In this document: piece by piece, positions 10,373 through 19,825 of the stretch
Layout of the letters: every line of letters starts with the position of its first letter
How positions within the stretch are numbered: position 1 is the stretch's first letter
From: Thermosipho sp. (in: thermotogales)
GTDB lineage: Bacteria > Thermotogota > Thermotogae > Thermotogales > Fervidobacteriaceae
NCBI GenBank assembly: GCA_017656335.1
Contig: JACDOA010000001.1
Span: forward strand, 1 to 64,000
Length of the DNA: 64,000 nt
Reading direction: 5' to 3'
Notes under the pieces: model-generated
Database searches by the model: none
Told to the model about the DNA's origin: nothing
What the model saw: only the letters and a program-made list of their open reading frames with translations
Translations under genes and position numbers: made by a program

Positions 10373-11236
10373 TTATTCACCTTCCTCCAAATGCTTAGGC
10401 TTAAGAGTTTTAAGATAGAACCAACCTACAACGAAAGTAAGTAGTGCAATAATCAAAGAATATGCGCTTGCCACATTTTTGTTGTTTCTAAATACATACC
10501 AATAGTATGTTTCTCCTGCTAATACAGTTATATCTCTTCCAGCTAAAATCCAAACCACGCCAAACAATTGAAATGCAAAAAGAGTTCTAATCAATAATGC
10601 GGAGAGAATAGCAGGTTTTAATAATGGTAAAGTAATTTTCCAAGTTCTTTGCCATGCACTAAAGCCAAAGATCTCAGCAGCTTCTATATATTCTTTGTTA
10701 ATTGATTGAAGACCAGCGAGTATCATAATAAAAACCAATGGTGTTGCTCTCCAAATTTCAGTTAAAATAATAACAAAAAGTTCTCTGCTTTTAAACATAA
10801 ACCCAAAGAAGTAAATTGGTCTATCGATTAAATTAAAAGATATAAGAAATCTATTTAAAAAACCATTTGAAGAAAATATTGAATAACTGATAAGACCTGC
10901 AGTAATATCACTTAAAGCTAAAGGAGTAGTAATTAAAAATATCGTTAATTGATGACCTCTAAATTTTTTATTAACGAATAATGCTAATAGAATAGATAGG
11001 GATAGTTGAATGGGAATAATAATTGCAGCAAGTAAAAGAGTATTCAAAAAAGCAGTTCTAAAATCTTTAGAAGACAACAACAATTTAAAGTTTCCAAAAG
11101 GACCTTCAGGACTCTGCAAAGCTAATTTTGCAGTACCAAAAATTGGGATAACGATAAACACAAAAAGATAAATTAAGGAAGGAGCAATTAATAACCAGTA
11201 TTTAAGATTTTTGTTTTTTAGAAACACTTTACCCAC
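10373..11236 (-). CDS. Sugar ABC transporter permease (MalF type)
   Basis: Multi-TM; EAAEIFGFSAWQRTWKITLPLLKPA (EAA motif). Confidence 0.88.
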   Translation of the reverse strand: MGKVFLKNKNLKYWLLIAPSLIYLFVFIVIPIFGTAKLALQSPEGPFGNFKLLLSSKDFRTAFLNTLLLAAIIIPIQLSLSILLALFVNKKFRGHQLTIFLITTPLALSDITAGLISYSIFSSNGFLNRFLISFNLIDRPIYFFGFMFKSRELFVIILTEIWRATPLVFIMILAGLQSINKEYIEAAEIFGFSAWQRTWKITLPLLKPAILSALLIRTLFAFQLFGVVWILAGRDITVLAGETYYWYVFRNNKNVASAYSLIIALLTFVVGWFYLKTLKPKHLEEGE

Positions 11237-11255
11237 TCCTTAGTTTCATTTTAAA

Positions 11256-11285
11256 CGAATGCAGGTGTTTAAACACCTGCATTCG
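11256..11285. promoter_or_regulatory. Perfect 30-bp palindrome / RNA hairpin between SBP and permease genes
   Basis: cgaatgcaggtgtttaaacacctgcattcg equals its own reverse complement. Confidence 0.85.
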
Positions 11286-11312
11286 AAGAATAATAACTAA
11301 ATTATTTTTTAA

Positions 11313-12557
11313 TTATTGAATTGGAACTCCAACTTCTTCAAAAATACCTTTTAACTTTTTAGCAAGATCGGGTAATACACTAGCCGGAGATTCTTTGTAA
11401 AATACTATTCTAGTAAATGCATTCCTATAAGTTTCGGTGAATTCTCCACCTTTAGAACCTAAACCAGGAATGGTAGCAATAATTGAGTCAGGGGCTGATG
11501 ATTGATTTAAGACACCCTGAGCAAGAATTTTAAGTGCGCCTTCGGGAATAGCGTTTGAAGCTTCTTTGACAACTGGGAAGAAACCAACATTTTGAAGAAT
11601 AGCAACTTGTGTCTCAGGAGAAGTTAAGAATTCAATTACTTTAACAACCTCATCTACATTTTGAACACCCTTTGGGATAGCTAATCCTGCCATTACTAAG
11701 ATATAACCTCTACCTTCTGGACCTCTTGGAACAGGTACTACAACAAAGTCGTTAGGACGTTCAACAATTGCTTGTTTTAATCTTGCAGTATGATCCCATG
11801 CAATCATAACTTCGTTTCTCAACAATGGTTGATCCATACTATCCCAAGTAGTACAGGCAGGATGGACGTAATTGAATAAAACTTGGAGATCTCTCCACAT
11901 AGTGTATGCTTCGTCACTGTCAAATTTTGCGGCTTGGAAACCCGTATAGGATGGATAAATATATCCATGTAAAAATCTATGCCACAATCCTTTTGGCCCA
12001 AGCGGAAATCCTAATTGTGGAGTTTTTGTTTCAACCATAAGTTTTTGTGCCCAATTTATTAATGCTTTATAAGTCCATTTTTCTGTACCATTAATGACAT
12101 CATCCTTACTAAGACCTGCTGGTAAGTATTCAAAAGCTTTTTTGTTGATTGCCATTGCATAAGTTGCTTGTAACCAAGGAATGAAAACTTTTTGATTTTT
12201 AAAAGTTGAATATTTTTCGAGTGTACTTAAAAAAGTAACACCTGGAATTTGTATATCTGATAAATCTGCAAGTAAACCTTCAGCAGCGAAATTATACAAA
12301 TTAGCTTGTAAGTCAGCAACTAAATTAATAGTGATTTTATTAGTTTTATGTTCAGCTTCTAATCGCGAGAGTAAATCGGGATATTCAAAATTAATTAGTC
12401 CAACATCAATTCCAGAAGATTTTGAAAAAGCAGCGAGCTGATTAAGCAGAAATTCTCTTTCAGCAGCAGGTGTCATTTGCGTGGAACCAAAATTTACTTT
12501 ACCGAAAATAGGAACTAATAACATAAGAATTAGAAATAAAACAAAATATTTTCTCAT
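11313..12557 (-). CDS. Extracellular solute-binding protein of sugar ABC transporter
   Basis: Signal peptide MRKYFVLFLILMLLVPIFG; family 1 SBP-like sequence, first gene of the ABC operon; ATG at 12557 after aaaggagggg. Confidence 0.88.
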   Translation of the reverse strand: MRKYFVLFLILMLLVPIFGKVNFGSTQMTPAAEREFLLNQLAAFSKSSGIDVGLINFEYPDLLSRLEAEHKTNKITINLVADLQANLYNFAAEGLLADLSDIQIPGVTFLSTLEKYSTFKNQKVFIPWLQATYAMAINKKAFEYLPAGLSKDDVINGTEKWTYKALINWAQKLMVETKTPQLGFPLGPKGLWHRFLHGYIYPSYTGFQAAKFDSDEAYTMWRDLQVLFNYVHPACTTWDSMDQPLLRNEVMIAWDHTARLKQAIVERPNDFVVVPVPRGPEGRGYILVMAGLAIPKGVQNVDEVVKVIEFLTSPETQVAILQNVGFFPVVKEASNAIPEGALKILAQGVLNQSSAPDSIIATIPGLGSKGGEFTETYRNAFTRIVFYKESPASVLPDLAKKLKGIFEEVGVPIQ

Positions 12558-12973
12558 AAAATCCCCTCCTTTTAGTGTAGTAAACACCATTAGAATTGTA
12601 CCATTAATTAAAAATAAAAATAAATATCATATACATCGATTATATGGAAATAATCTCCATTAGAATGAAAAAAAAGGAAAAAACTTTCTCAGAGGTGAAT
12701 TTATCTTTTTAAATTATAAAAGTTATGTGAATAAACAAGAAGAAATAAAAACGAATTTCAAAAAAAACTTATTAATAGATCTTATATTAGATAGAGAACA
12801 AAATACAAGAAACTTGCTGAAATAAATTTTGAGCAAACAACTTGTTAGTGGTGTTTTTTTTGTATGATATAATTACTGTTGAACAAACATAAATTATAAA
12901 TATTTTTCTACACAGATTTTTTACTACTAAAAAACTTAACTAATTCTGATATAATAAATTCAGGAGGGATAAC

Positions 12974-13738
12974 ATGCCTGTATTTCTTAAGAATGAAACT
13001 GTTTTAATTACTGGTGGTTCATCAGGAATAGGTGAAGAATTTGCATATCAATTAGCTGAAAAAGGTCTTAATCTAATTATTGTTGGAAGAAATTCAGAAA
13101 GACTTGAGAAAGTATACAAAAATACAAAACGTATTAACGAAAAAATATCAGTTGAAATAATTAATTTTGATCTTTCTCAAGATATTGATTTATTTATCGA
13201 TACTATTAAATTTTTTGATATTGATCATCTTATAAATAATGCAGGATTTGGATTGTATGGAAAATTTGTTAATGGAAATATTAATTTATACAACAAAATG
13301 ATTTCAGTAAATATTAAAGCTTTAACATTATTAAGCTATTTCTACTCAAAAAAATTTATCGAAAAAAATAAAGGTGGAATTATTAATGTAGCTTCAGTTG
13401 CGGGGTTTTTTCCAATTCCTCATTTTGTTGTATATGGTTCCACAAAATCGTATGTATATAATTTTTCAATGTCTTTATGGGCAGAACTTAGAAAGTTTAA
13501 TGTTCATATAATGTGCCTTGCACCTGGAAAAACAAAAACAAGATTTTTTGAAAGGGCAAATATGAAAAATAATCAAAAACTAATGAGTGTAAAAGATGTT
13601 GTATATGGAGCAATAAAAGCATATGAAAAAAATAAACCTTTGTATATACCTGGGATTTCAAATAAGCTTACATATCACTTAATAAGGAGGATTTTTTCTG
13701 ATAAGTTTGTTGCAAAGCTATTAGAGAAGACTTTTTAA
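12974..13738 (+). CDS. Short-chain dehydrogenase/reductase
   Basis: TGGSSGIGEEFA nucleotide-binding motif, NNAGFG, YGSTKSYV catalytic YxxxK. Confidence 0.9.
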   Translation: MPVFLKNETVLITGGSSGIGEEFAYQLAEKGLNLIIVGRNSERLEKVYKNTKRINEKISVEIINFDLSQDIDLFIDTIKFFDIDHLINNAGFGLYGKFVNGNINLYNKMISVNIKALTLLSYFYSKKFIEKNKGGIINVASVAGFFPIPHFVVYGSTKSYVYNFSMSLWAELRKFNVHIMCLAPGKTKTRFFERANMKNNQKLMSVKDVVYGAIKAYEKNKPLYIPGISNKLTYHLIRRIFSDKFVAKLLEKTF

Positions 13739-14240
13739 TATAGTGATATTTACATTCATGTTGAACAAACATTATTAATTTTCTGGTTTTTATCCTCTAT
13801 ATAATGTATATCTACGCAAGATTATTTTTTTCTTTTTTATATGCAATATAATAACTATTATATTGTATTTGATTTCATATCATTAAATACTCATTGTAAA
13901 ACTTATCTATTAGCTGATGCAATCAAGCAAAACTAAAAGTAAAATTTCAATTATTTAACAATCTTATGATTTTCTCTTTTTATTTGAAATGCTTTAGCTT
14001 CTTATTTCTTATGTTTTTCATACACCAAATTTTTGCTATATTCTACTTAACTTTCCACTTTTCATTTTTACCACTCAAATAGATTATACTTTGATCACAC
14101 CATTTCTATTTTTTAATTCCTCATCAATACCATTAAATTTAATATCCCCTTATAAAAAATTTATTAATAAAATTTTCTATAAATGATATTTTAGCTTCAA
14201 CCTAATTTTTAGTTTTAATTTTAAAAATTTTATATAATTA

Positions 14241-14249
14241 TGATATAAT
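14241..14249 (+). promoter_or_regulatory. Extended -10 promoter (TGATATAAT) for the LVIVD lipoprotein gene
   Basis: tgatataat 60 nt upstream of start codon. Confidence 0.5.
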
Positions 14250-14308
14250 AAGTTGATAAAATTTTACTGAATAAATTTTATAACCATATTATAACGGGGG
14301 TGATTATC

Positions 14309-16465
14309 ATGAGAAAAACATTTTTACTATTACTAGTTCTTTTTAGCATGATATTCATTCTTAGCAATTGTTTTAAAAGCGCAAGTCCTCTTAACAGAGA
14401 ACCTGAATGGAGTAATATTACTGATCAAACTGTTAAAGTAGGAGAAACTCTACAATTAGATTTAACTCAGTTCGTTGCTGATCCTGAAGGTGGGAATATC
14501 TGTTTATCTTTAGTGACAACTGGAAAAGGTTCTATTGACAATAACGGTGTTTATACTTGGACACCTGGAACAAGTGATATAGGAGTACATCAAATTACTG
14601 TAAAAGCACAAGATAATTTCGGAAATTTTGCTTCAACTACATTTAAGATAACAGTATACGGAAATATTATTGTTGCCGCTGGTGGGATGGATGGAATTAT
14701 ATTAATTGATGTTACTAATCCTGCAAGCCCTATAATGATTGGAAATTTTGATACAGATGGGTATGTAGAAGATGTTTATGTATCTGGCATTTTTTCTTAT
14801 GTTGCTGATGGGGATAATGGATTATTAATAGTTGACATTACCGATTCAACTAATCCTCAATTGATTGGTCATTTAGATTCTTTATACCATAACAATAATG
14901 CAACATTGGGTTATGTATATTGTATTTATGCTTCTGATAATTTTGTTTATCTCACAGATGATTATAATGGATTTGCAATAATTGATGTTTCTGATCCATC
15001 TAATCCTCAATTGATTGGATATTTGGATGTTATAGGCTCTGTTAAAGACTTCCAAGTTTCTGGTAATTATGCATATGTTTCAGATGAAGATTACGGATTT
15101 ACTATAATTGATATTTCTGATCCAACTAATCCTAAATTGATTGGATATTTATACGATTTATCTGATGTTTATGGTGTTTACCTTTCTGAGAATTATGCTT
15201 ATGTAGCTGAAGGTGTAAATGGTTTAGAAATTATTGATATATCTGTTCCAACTAACACTCAACTTGTGCTTAACGTTGATACCTATGGACATGCTGAAGA
15301 TGTCTATATTTTGGACAATTATGCTTACATTGCTGATGGTGAATATGGGTTAGTAATCATTGATATATCTGAAGCAACAAATTCTCATATATCTGGATAT
15401 TTGGAAATAGATGGTTATTTAAATAATATATTTGTTTCTGATAATTATGCATATGCTATCGACATTGAAAATGGATTACAAATAATTGACATTTCTGATT
15501 CAACTAATCCTCAACTTGTTGGTTTTTTGAATTCGAATAGTGATGCTTATAAAATTTACATTTCTGGAAATTATGCTTATGTTGCAGATTATTACAATGG
15601 CTTAGTCATAATTGATATTTCTAATCCATCTAATCCACAAAAAATTGGGCATTTTGATACTCAAGGTTATGCATTAGGAGTATATGTTTCAGGAGATTAT
15701 GCGTATATTGCCGATGCACTAAATGGAATAGTAATCGTAGATATTTCTGTTCCAGAAAATCCACAGTTTATAAGTGAATTTGATACTTACGGATTTTCTT
15801 GGGATGTTTCTGTTGCAAATGATTATGCGTATGTAGCCGATTGGACTAATGACTTAGTAACTTTAAATATTTCTGATCCTTCAAGCCCCCAACTATATTG
15901 GAAGATTGATGTACAAGGATACTTAAACAGTGTACATATTTTAGATGATTATTTATATGTTACCTGTTATACAAGTGGATTAGGAATTATAGATATATCT
16001 AACCCTTTAAATCCAAATGAAGTTGGGCATTTTTATCCTGATGGTATTTCAAATGATGTCCACATTTCAGGAAATTATGCTTATCTTGCTGAACATAATG
16101 AAGGTTTATTATGTGTAAATATAACTGATCCTGTGCATCCTATAATAGCTGATAGTTTTAAAACTGGTTTTGCTGCATATGGATTAGACATTTCAGGAAA
16201 TCATGCTTACGTTGCTGATGGAGCAGATGTTGTAATCATTAATATTTCTAATCCTTTTAATTTAGAAGAAATTGGAAAGTTAGAAATGGGCTATTATAAT
16301 TTCTCCGGTTCTATAAAAGCAAGAGATATAAAAATTTCAGGAAATTATGCATATATTGCTGATGAAGAAAATGGTATAGTTGTTATTGATGTTTCAGATC
16401 CTACAAATCCAGTTATAATAAAAGATATATTTTGGTTAAATTTAAATAAATTAAGTGGAATGTAA
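14309..16465 (+). CDS. LVIVD-repeat beta-propeller protein with N-terminal Ig-like domain, probable lipoprotein
   Basis: Signal peptide ending LSNC; Ig-like WSNITDQTVKVGETLQLDL..DNFGNFASTTFKITV; about 14 copies of VYVSGNYAYVADxxNGLxIIDISDPTNPQLIG. Confidence 0.9.
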   Translation: MRKTFLLLLVLFSMIFILSNCFKSASPLNREPEWSNITDQTVKVGETLQLDLTQFVADPEGGNICLSLVTTGKGSIDNNGVYTWTPGTSDIGVHQITVKAQDNFGNFASTTFKITVYGNIIVAAGGMDGIILIDVTNPASPIMIGNFDTDGYVEDVYVSGIFSYVADGDNGLLIVDITDSTNPQLIGHLDSLYHNNNATLGYVYCIYASDNFVYLTDDYNGFAIIDVSDPSNPQLIGYLDVIGSVKDFQVSGNYAYVSDEDYGFTIIDISDPTNPKLIGYLYDLSDVYGVYLSENYAYVAEGVNGLEIIDISVPTNTQLVLNVDTYGHAEDVYILDNYAYIADGEYGLVIIDISEATNSHISGYLEIDGYLNNIFVSDNYAYAIDIENGLQIIDISDSTNPQLVGFLNSNSDAYKIYISGNYAYVADYYNGLVIIDISNPSNPQKIGHFDTQGYALGVYVSGDYAYIADALNGIVIVDISVPENPQFISEFDTYGFSWDVSVANDYAYVADWTNDLVTLNISDPSSPQLYWKIDVQGYLNSVHILDDYLYVTCYTSGLGIIDISNPLNPNEVGHFYPDGISNDVHISGNYAYLAEHNEGLLCVNITDPVHPIIADSFKTGFAAYGLDISGNHAYVADGADVVIINISNPFNLEEIGKLEMGYYNFSGSIKARDIKISGNYAYIADEENGIVVIDVSDPTNPVIIKDIFWLNLNKLSGM

Positions 16466-16524
16466 TTTTAACTAATAAAATGTTGAAGTTTTGAAATATC
16501 GTTTTTAAAGAACTTCCATAATGA

Positions 16525-16566
16525 AAAAATGGCTTTGGTAATTTATCATTTACCAAAGCCATTTTT
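16525..16566. terminator. Bidirectional terminator between convergent genes
   Basis: aaaaatggctttggtaa-tttatca-tttaccaaagccattttt. Confidence 0.85.
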
Positions 16567-16592
16567 AAAGTATTATTATATAATTTTTTCAG

Positions 16593-16865
16593 TTAATTTT
16601 TTGTGAGTTCCAAAAAGCGGTTAATAAAATTTGTTATTTCAGATATACTAAAATTTCGTGAAAATCTTGCTAATTCTTGATTATTTTCATCAATTATCAA
16701 TACCGTTGGAACTGTCAAAACTAAATGTTGACCGGCAATTTCGGGTTTCTCCAGAACATCAATCACTTCAAATTCCAATGAATACTTCTCAGCGATATTT
16801 TTTACTTTAGGATAAACAGCTCCGCAAACTGAGCATTTGTCATTTTTAAAATACAAAATCTTCAT
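16593..16865 (-). CDS. Thioredoxin-like protein
   Basis: MKILYFKNDKCSVCGAVYPKVKNIAEKY with CxxC; LTVPTVLIIDENNQE (cis-Pro). Confidence 0.85.
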   Translation of the reverse strand: MKILYFKNDKCSVCGAVYPKVKNIAEKYSLEFEVIDVLEKPEIAGQHLVLTVPTVLIIDENNQELARFSRNFSISEITNFINRFLELTKN

Positions 16866-16936
16866 TTTTTAACTCCTTTTTTCTTTTTTTCATACTCTTC
16901 AATAATTTTATCAGTTTTACTTTAATAGTCAATTTC

Positions 16937-16964
16937 TTGATTTTTAAATTTTAAATGTTATAAT
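16937..16964 (+). promoter_or_regulatory. Promoter of feoAB
   Basis: TTGATT-16 nt-TATAAT with TG extension (tgttataat). Confidence 0.65.
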
Positions 16965-16969
16965 CTTAT

Positions 16970-16984
16970 TGAGAATTATTTTCA
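16970..16984. promoter_or_regulatory. Candidate Fur box
   Basis: TGAGAATTATTTTCA matches the 7-1-7 Fur motif TGATAATNATTATCA with one mismatch per half-site, directly downstream of the -10 and upstream of feoA. Confidence 0.55.
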
Positions 16985-16999
16985 AAAGGGAGGATTTCA

Positions 17000-17428
17000 A
17001 TGACTCTAGATAAGGCTCCGGTTGGATCAAAAGTTAGAGTAGTTAATATTTCAGATTCACCAATTAAACATAGATTGCTTGGAATTGGTATAATTCCTAA
17101 TTCTATTATTGAAGTGGTTCATTCATCCCCAATGGGCGATCCAAGAGTATATCGAATCTTTAATAAATTAATTTCTTTACGACATTCTGAAGCTTCAAAC
17201 ATTGAAGTTGAATTACTTGACGATTATATTCCACTTTCCCATGCTCCAGATGGAGAATATATTATCACATCATTTTTGGGTGGTTTTAATTTTAAGAAAA
17301 AAATGTTTTCATTTGGTCTTCAAATTGGTTCGAAATTAACTGTTAAAAATGGTGAAGTTTTTCATAACAATAATAAAATTTTTCTAGGCCAAGGAATGAA
17401 GAAAAAAATTCTCCTCAGGAGGGCATAA
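17000..17428 (+). CDS. feoA: FeoA-type protein with two FeoA/SH3-like domains
   Basis: Two FeoA-like halves (GSKVRVVNI..HRLLGIGIIPNSIIEV and EYIITSFLGG..KMFSFGLQIGSKLTV); 2 nt upstream of feoB. Confidence 0.85.
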   Translation: MTLDKAPVGSKVRVVNISDSPIKHRLLGIGIIPNSIIEVVHSSPMGDPRVYRIFNKLISLRHSEASNIEVELLDDYIPLSHAPDGEYIITSFLGGFNFKKKMFSFGLQIGSKLTVKNGEVFHNNNKIFLGQGMKKKILLRRA

Positions 17429-17429
17429 A

Positions 17430-19373
17430 ATGGTAATCACTGTTGGACTTGTTGGTAATCCTAATGTAGGTAAAACTAGCATTTTCAATAGATTGGTTGG
17501 TGCCAGACAATATGTTGCAAATTGGCCTGGTGTAACCGTTTCAAAAATTGAAGGTGCAACTACTTGGTTAAATGATACTATTCATGTTATTGACCTTCCG
17601 GGTACTTATTCTTTAACATCACAAAGTACAGATGAGAAAGTTACTAGAGATTTTCTTTTTTATACTCCTCCTAATGTAACTGTTTTAATTGCTGACTCAA
17701 TTAATCCTGAACAAAGTTTTTATTTACTTATTGAATTGTTAGAGTTAAATTCGAATGTTATTTTAGTTATGAATTCTATAGATGAAGCTAGAAAACTCGG
17801 AATTAAAATTAATAAATTCGAATTACAAAAGCATTTTGGAATACCAGTTGTCTTTACTTCAGCTAAAACTGGTGAAGGAATAGAAGAATTAAAAAACTTG
17901 ATTGTGGAAGTTGCTAGAGGAAAACATAGTAAAAAAGTTATTTTTAACTATGGGAATCTTGAAAATCTTATTTTACAAATTGAAAAAGATATTCCTGATA
18001 ATCTTTTTTCTAACAAAAGATTTGCTGCTTTAAAATTTTTAGAAGGTGATAAAGAAATTAAAGATGACCTTTCTTCTCATATTAACATTGAGAATTCAAT
18101 CATTGAAAATGCCTCAACTTTAATCCCTACTATTCGTTATTCTCATGTTGAAAATATCATTAAAGAAGCATACTCTGGAAAATCTTTAAATTATCAAAGA
18201 ACTATCAACGATAGAATTGATCATGTTCTTACTCATAAATATTTTGGTATTCCAATTCTTTTGTTAATTATGTATCTTGTTTTTAAGTTTACTTTTGACA
18301 TTGTTCAACCACTATCAGATTATCTTAATTTTTTAATTTCTAATCTCAGTATTTTTATTAAGTCCTTTGGAGATAACTCTTTTATTTCCTTATTAGCTGA
18401 TGGTGTAGTAAGTGGTGTAGGAGGAGTGTTGGTTTTTATTCCAAATATTTTTGCTTTATTCTTTGCACTTGGTATTTTAGAAGAAACTGGATATTTACCT
18501 CGTGCAGCTTTCGTTGTAGATAGGATAATGTATAAAATGAAATTATCTGGAAGATCTTTTATGTCTTTATTATTAGGATTTGGATGCAATGTTTCTTCAA
18601 TAATGAGTACTCGAGGGTTACCTGATGAAAAAGAAAGAATTGGTACAATTCTTGCTTCACCGTTTATATCTTGTAGTGCGAGATTGCCTGTTTATTTAAT
18701 GATCACAAGCATCTTTTTCAATAAATACAAAGGAGAAGTTTTGTTTTCTATTTATATATTTAGTATTGTAATTACTGCATTTACTGCATATTTTGTAAAT
18801 AAATTATTCTTTAAAGGCGAAGACGTTCCATTAGTTATGGAACTTCCACGATATCGAATTCCAACATTGAGAAATATTTTAATTTATATGTGGAATAAAG
18901 GAAGTCATTTTATTGAAAAAGCTGGAACTATAATTTTTGCTGCTAGTATAGTTGTTTGGTTTCTTTCTTATTTTCCATCAAATGGACAAATTGAAACTAG
19001 TTTTGCCGCATATCTGGGAAAATTAATTGAACCTATTCTCAAACCTCTTGGCTTTAATTGGCAAATAGCCACTTCTCTACTATTTGGAGCAAGTGCTAAA
19101 GAAGTAATTGTTTCTTCACTTTCAATGCTATATGGCTTTGCTGAAAATGACCTTTCAACAGCCAAATTACTTATATCACAATCAATGTCTGGTGTTTCAG
19201 CATATGCATTTTTAATTTTTGTCCTTTTATATTTTCCCTGCTTTGCAACTTTATCTTCCATAAAATCCGAAACCGGTTCTTGGAAATGGGTCTTTTTTTC
19301 AGTCATTTACAGTTTTATAGTTGCATATATTTTTTCATACTTAATTGTGCTTATTGGAAACATTATTTTTTAA
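17430..19373 (+). CDS. feoB: Ferrous iron transport protein B
   Basis: N-terminal G domain GNPNVGKTSIFN, DLPGTYSL, gate motifs GFGCNVSSIMSTRGL and FISCSARLPVY. Confidence 0.97.
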   Translation: MVITVGLVGNPNVGKTSIFNRLVGARQYVANWPGVTVSKIEGATTWLNDTIHVIDLPGTYSLTSQSTDEKVTRDFLFYTPPNVTVLIADSINPEQSFYLLIELLELNSNVILVMNSIDEARKLGIKINKFELQKHFGIPVVFTSAKTGEGIEELKNLIVEVARGKHSKKVIFNYGNLENLILQIEKDIPDNLFSNKRFAALKFLEGDKEIKDDLSSHINIENSIIENASTLIPTIRYSHVENIIKEAYSGKSLNYQRTINDRIDHVLTHKYFGIPILLLIMYLVFKFTFDIVQPLSDYLNFLISNLSIFIKSFGDNSFISLLADGVVSGVGGVLVFIPNIFALFFALGILEETGYLPRAAFVVDRIMYKMKLSGRSFMSLLLGFGCNVSSIMSTRGLPDEKERIGTILASPFISCSARLPVYLMITSIFFNKYKGEVLFSIYIFSIVITAFTAYFVNKLFFKGEDVPLVMELPRYRIPTLRNILIYMWNKGSHFIEKAGTIIFAASIVVWFLSYFPSNGQIETSFAAYLGKLIEPILKPLGFNWQIATSLLFGASAKEVIVSSLSMLYGFAENDLSTAKLLISQSMSGVSAYAFLIFVLLYFPCFATLSSIKSETGSWKWVFFSVIYSFIVAYIFSYLIVLIGNIIF

Positions 19374-19386
19374 TAATTTCAGTTTC

Positions 19387-19414
19387 TTGAAATTACATAT
19401 TTTTATGATAAAAT
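19387..19414 (+). promoter_or_regulatory. Promoter of gcvH
   Basis: TTGAAA-16 nt-TAAAAT with TG extension (tgataaaat). Confidence 0.65.
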
Positions 19415-19454
19415 ATACATTGTAGTTTAAGTAATTCAACAAGGAGGGGAAAGA

Positions 19455-19823
19455 ATGAAAAAATATACTAAAACTCATGAATGGATTGATACTGATAGTG
19501 GTTTAGTTGGTATCACAAATCATGCTCAAGAAGAACTTGGAGATATCGTATATGTTGATTTGCCAGAAGTTGGTAAAGAAGTAAAAAAAGGTGAGGTTTT
19601 ATTGTCAATTGAAAGTGTTAAAGCAGCTTCTGATATTTACGCTCCTGTTTCCGGAAAAATTGTTGAAGTAAATTCTGAACTTGATGCCTCCCCAGAATTG
19701 GTAAACGAAGATGCCGAAGGAAAAGGATGGCTAGTAAAAATTGAAATTTCAAATTCAGATGAACTTAACGAATTATTAACTGAAGAAGAATATAAAAATT
19801 TTTTAGAAAGTGAAGGTGCATAA
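19455..19823 (+). CDS. gcvH: Glycine cleavage system H protein
   Basis: KKYTKTHEW; lipoyl motif SIESVKAASDIYAPVSG. Confidence 0.96.
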   Translation: MKKYTKTHEWIDTDSGLVGITNHAQEELGDIVYVDLPEVGKEVKKGEVLLSIESVKAASDIYAPVSGKIVEVNSELDASPELVNEDAEGKGWLVKIEISNSDELNELLTEEEYKNFLESEGA

Positions 19824-19825
19824 AA

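Noticed and set aside
13739-14240. Hidden gene in the 500-nt AT-rich intergenic region
   Set aside because: No ORF with RBS and no recognisable translation in either strand
14700-16440. DNA-level tandem repeat array
   Set aside because: Periodicity is explained by the LVIVD protein repeats; DNA copies are divergent
18968-19306. 112-aa antisense ORF in feoB
   Set aside because: Shadow ORF, no RBS or motif
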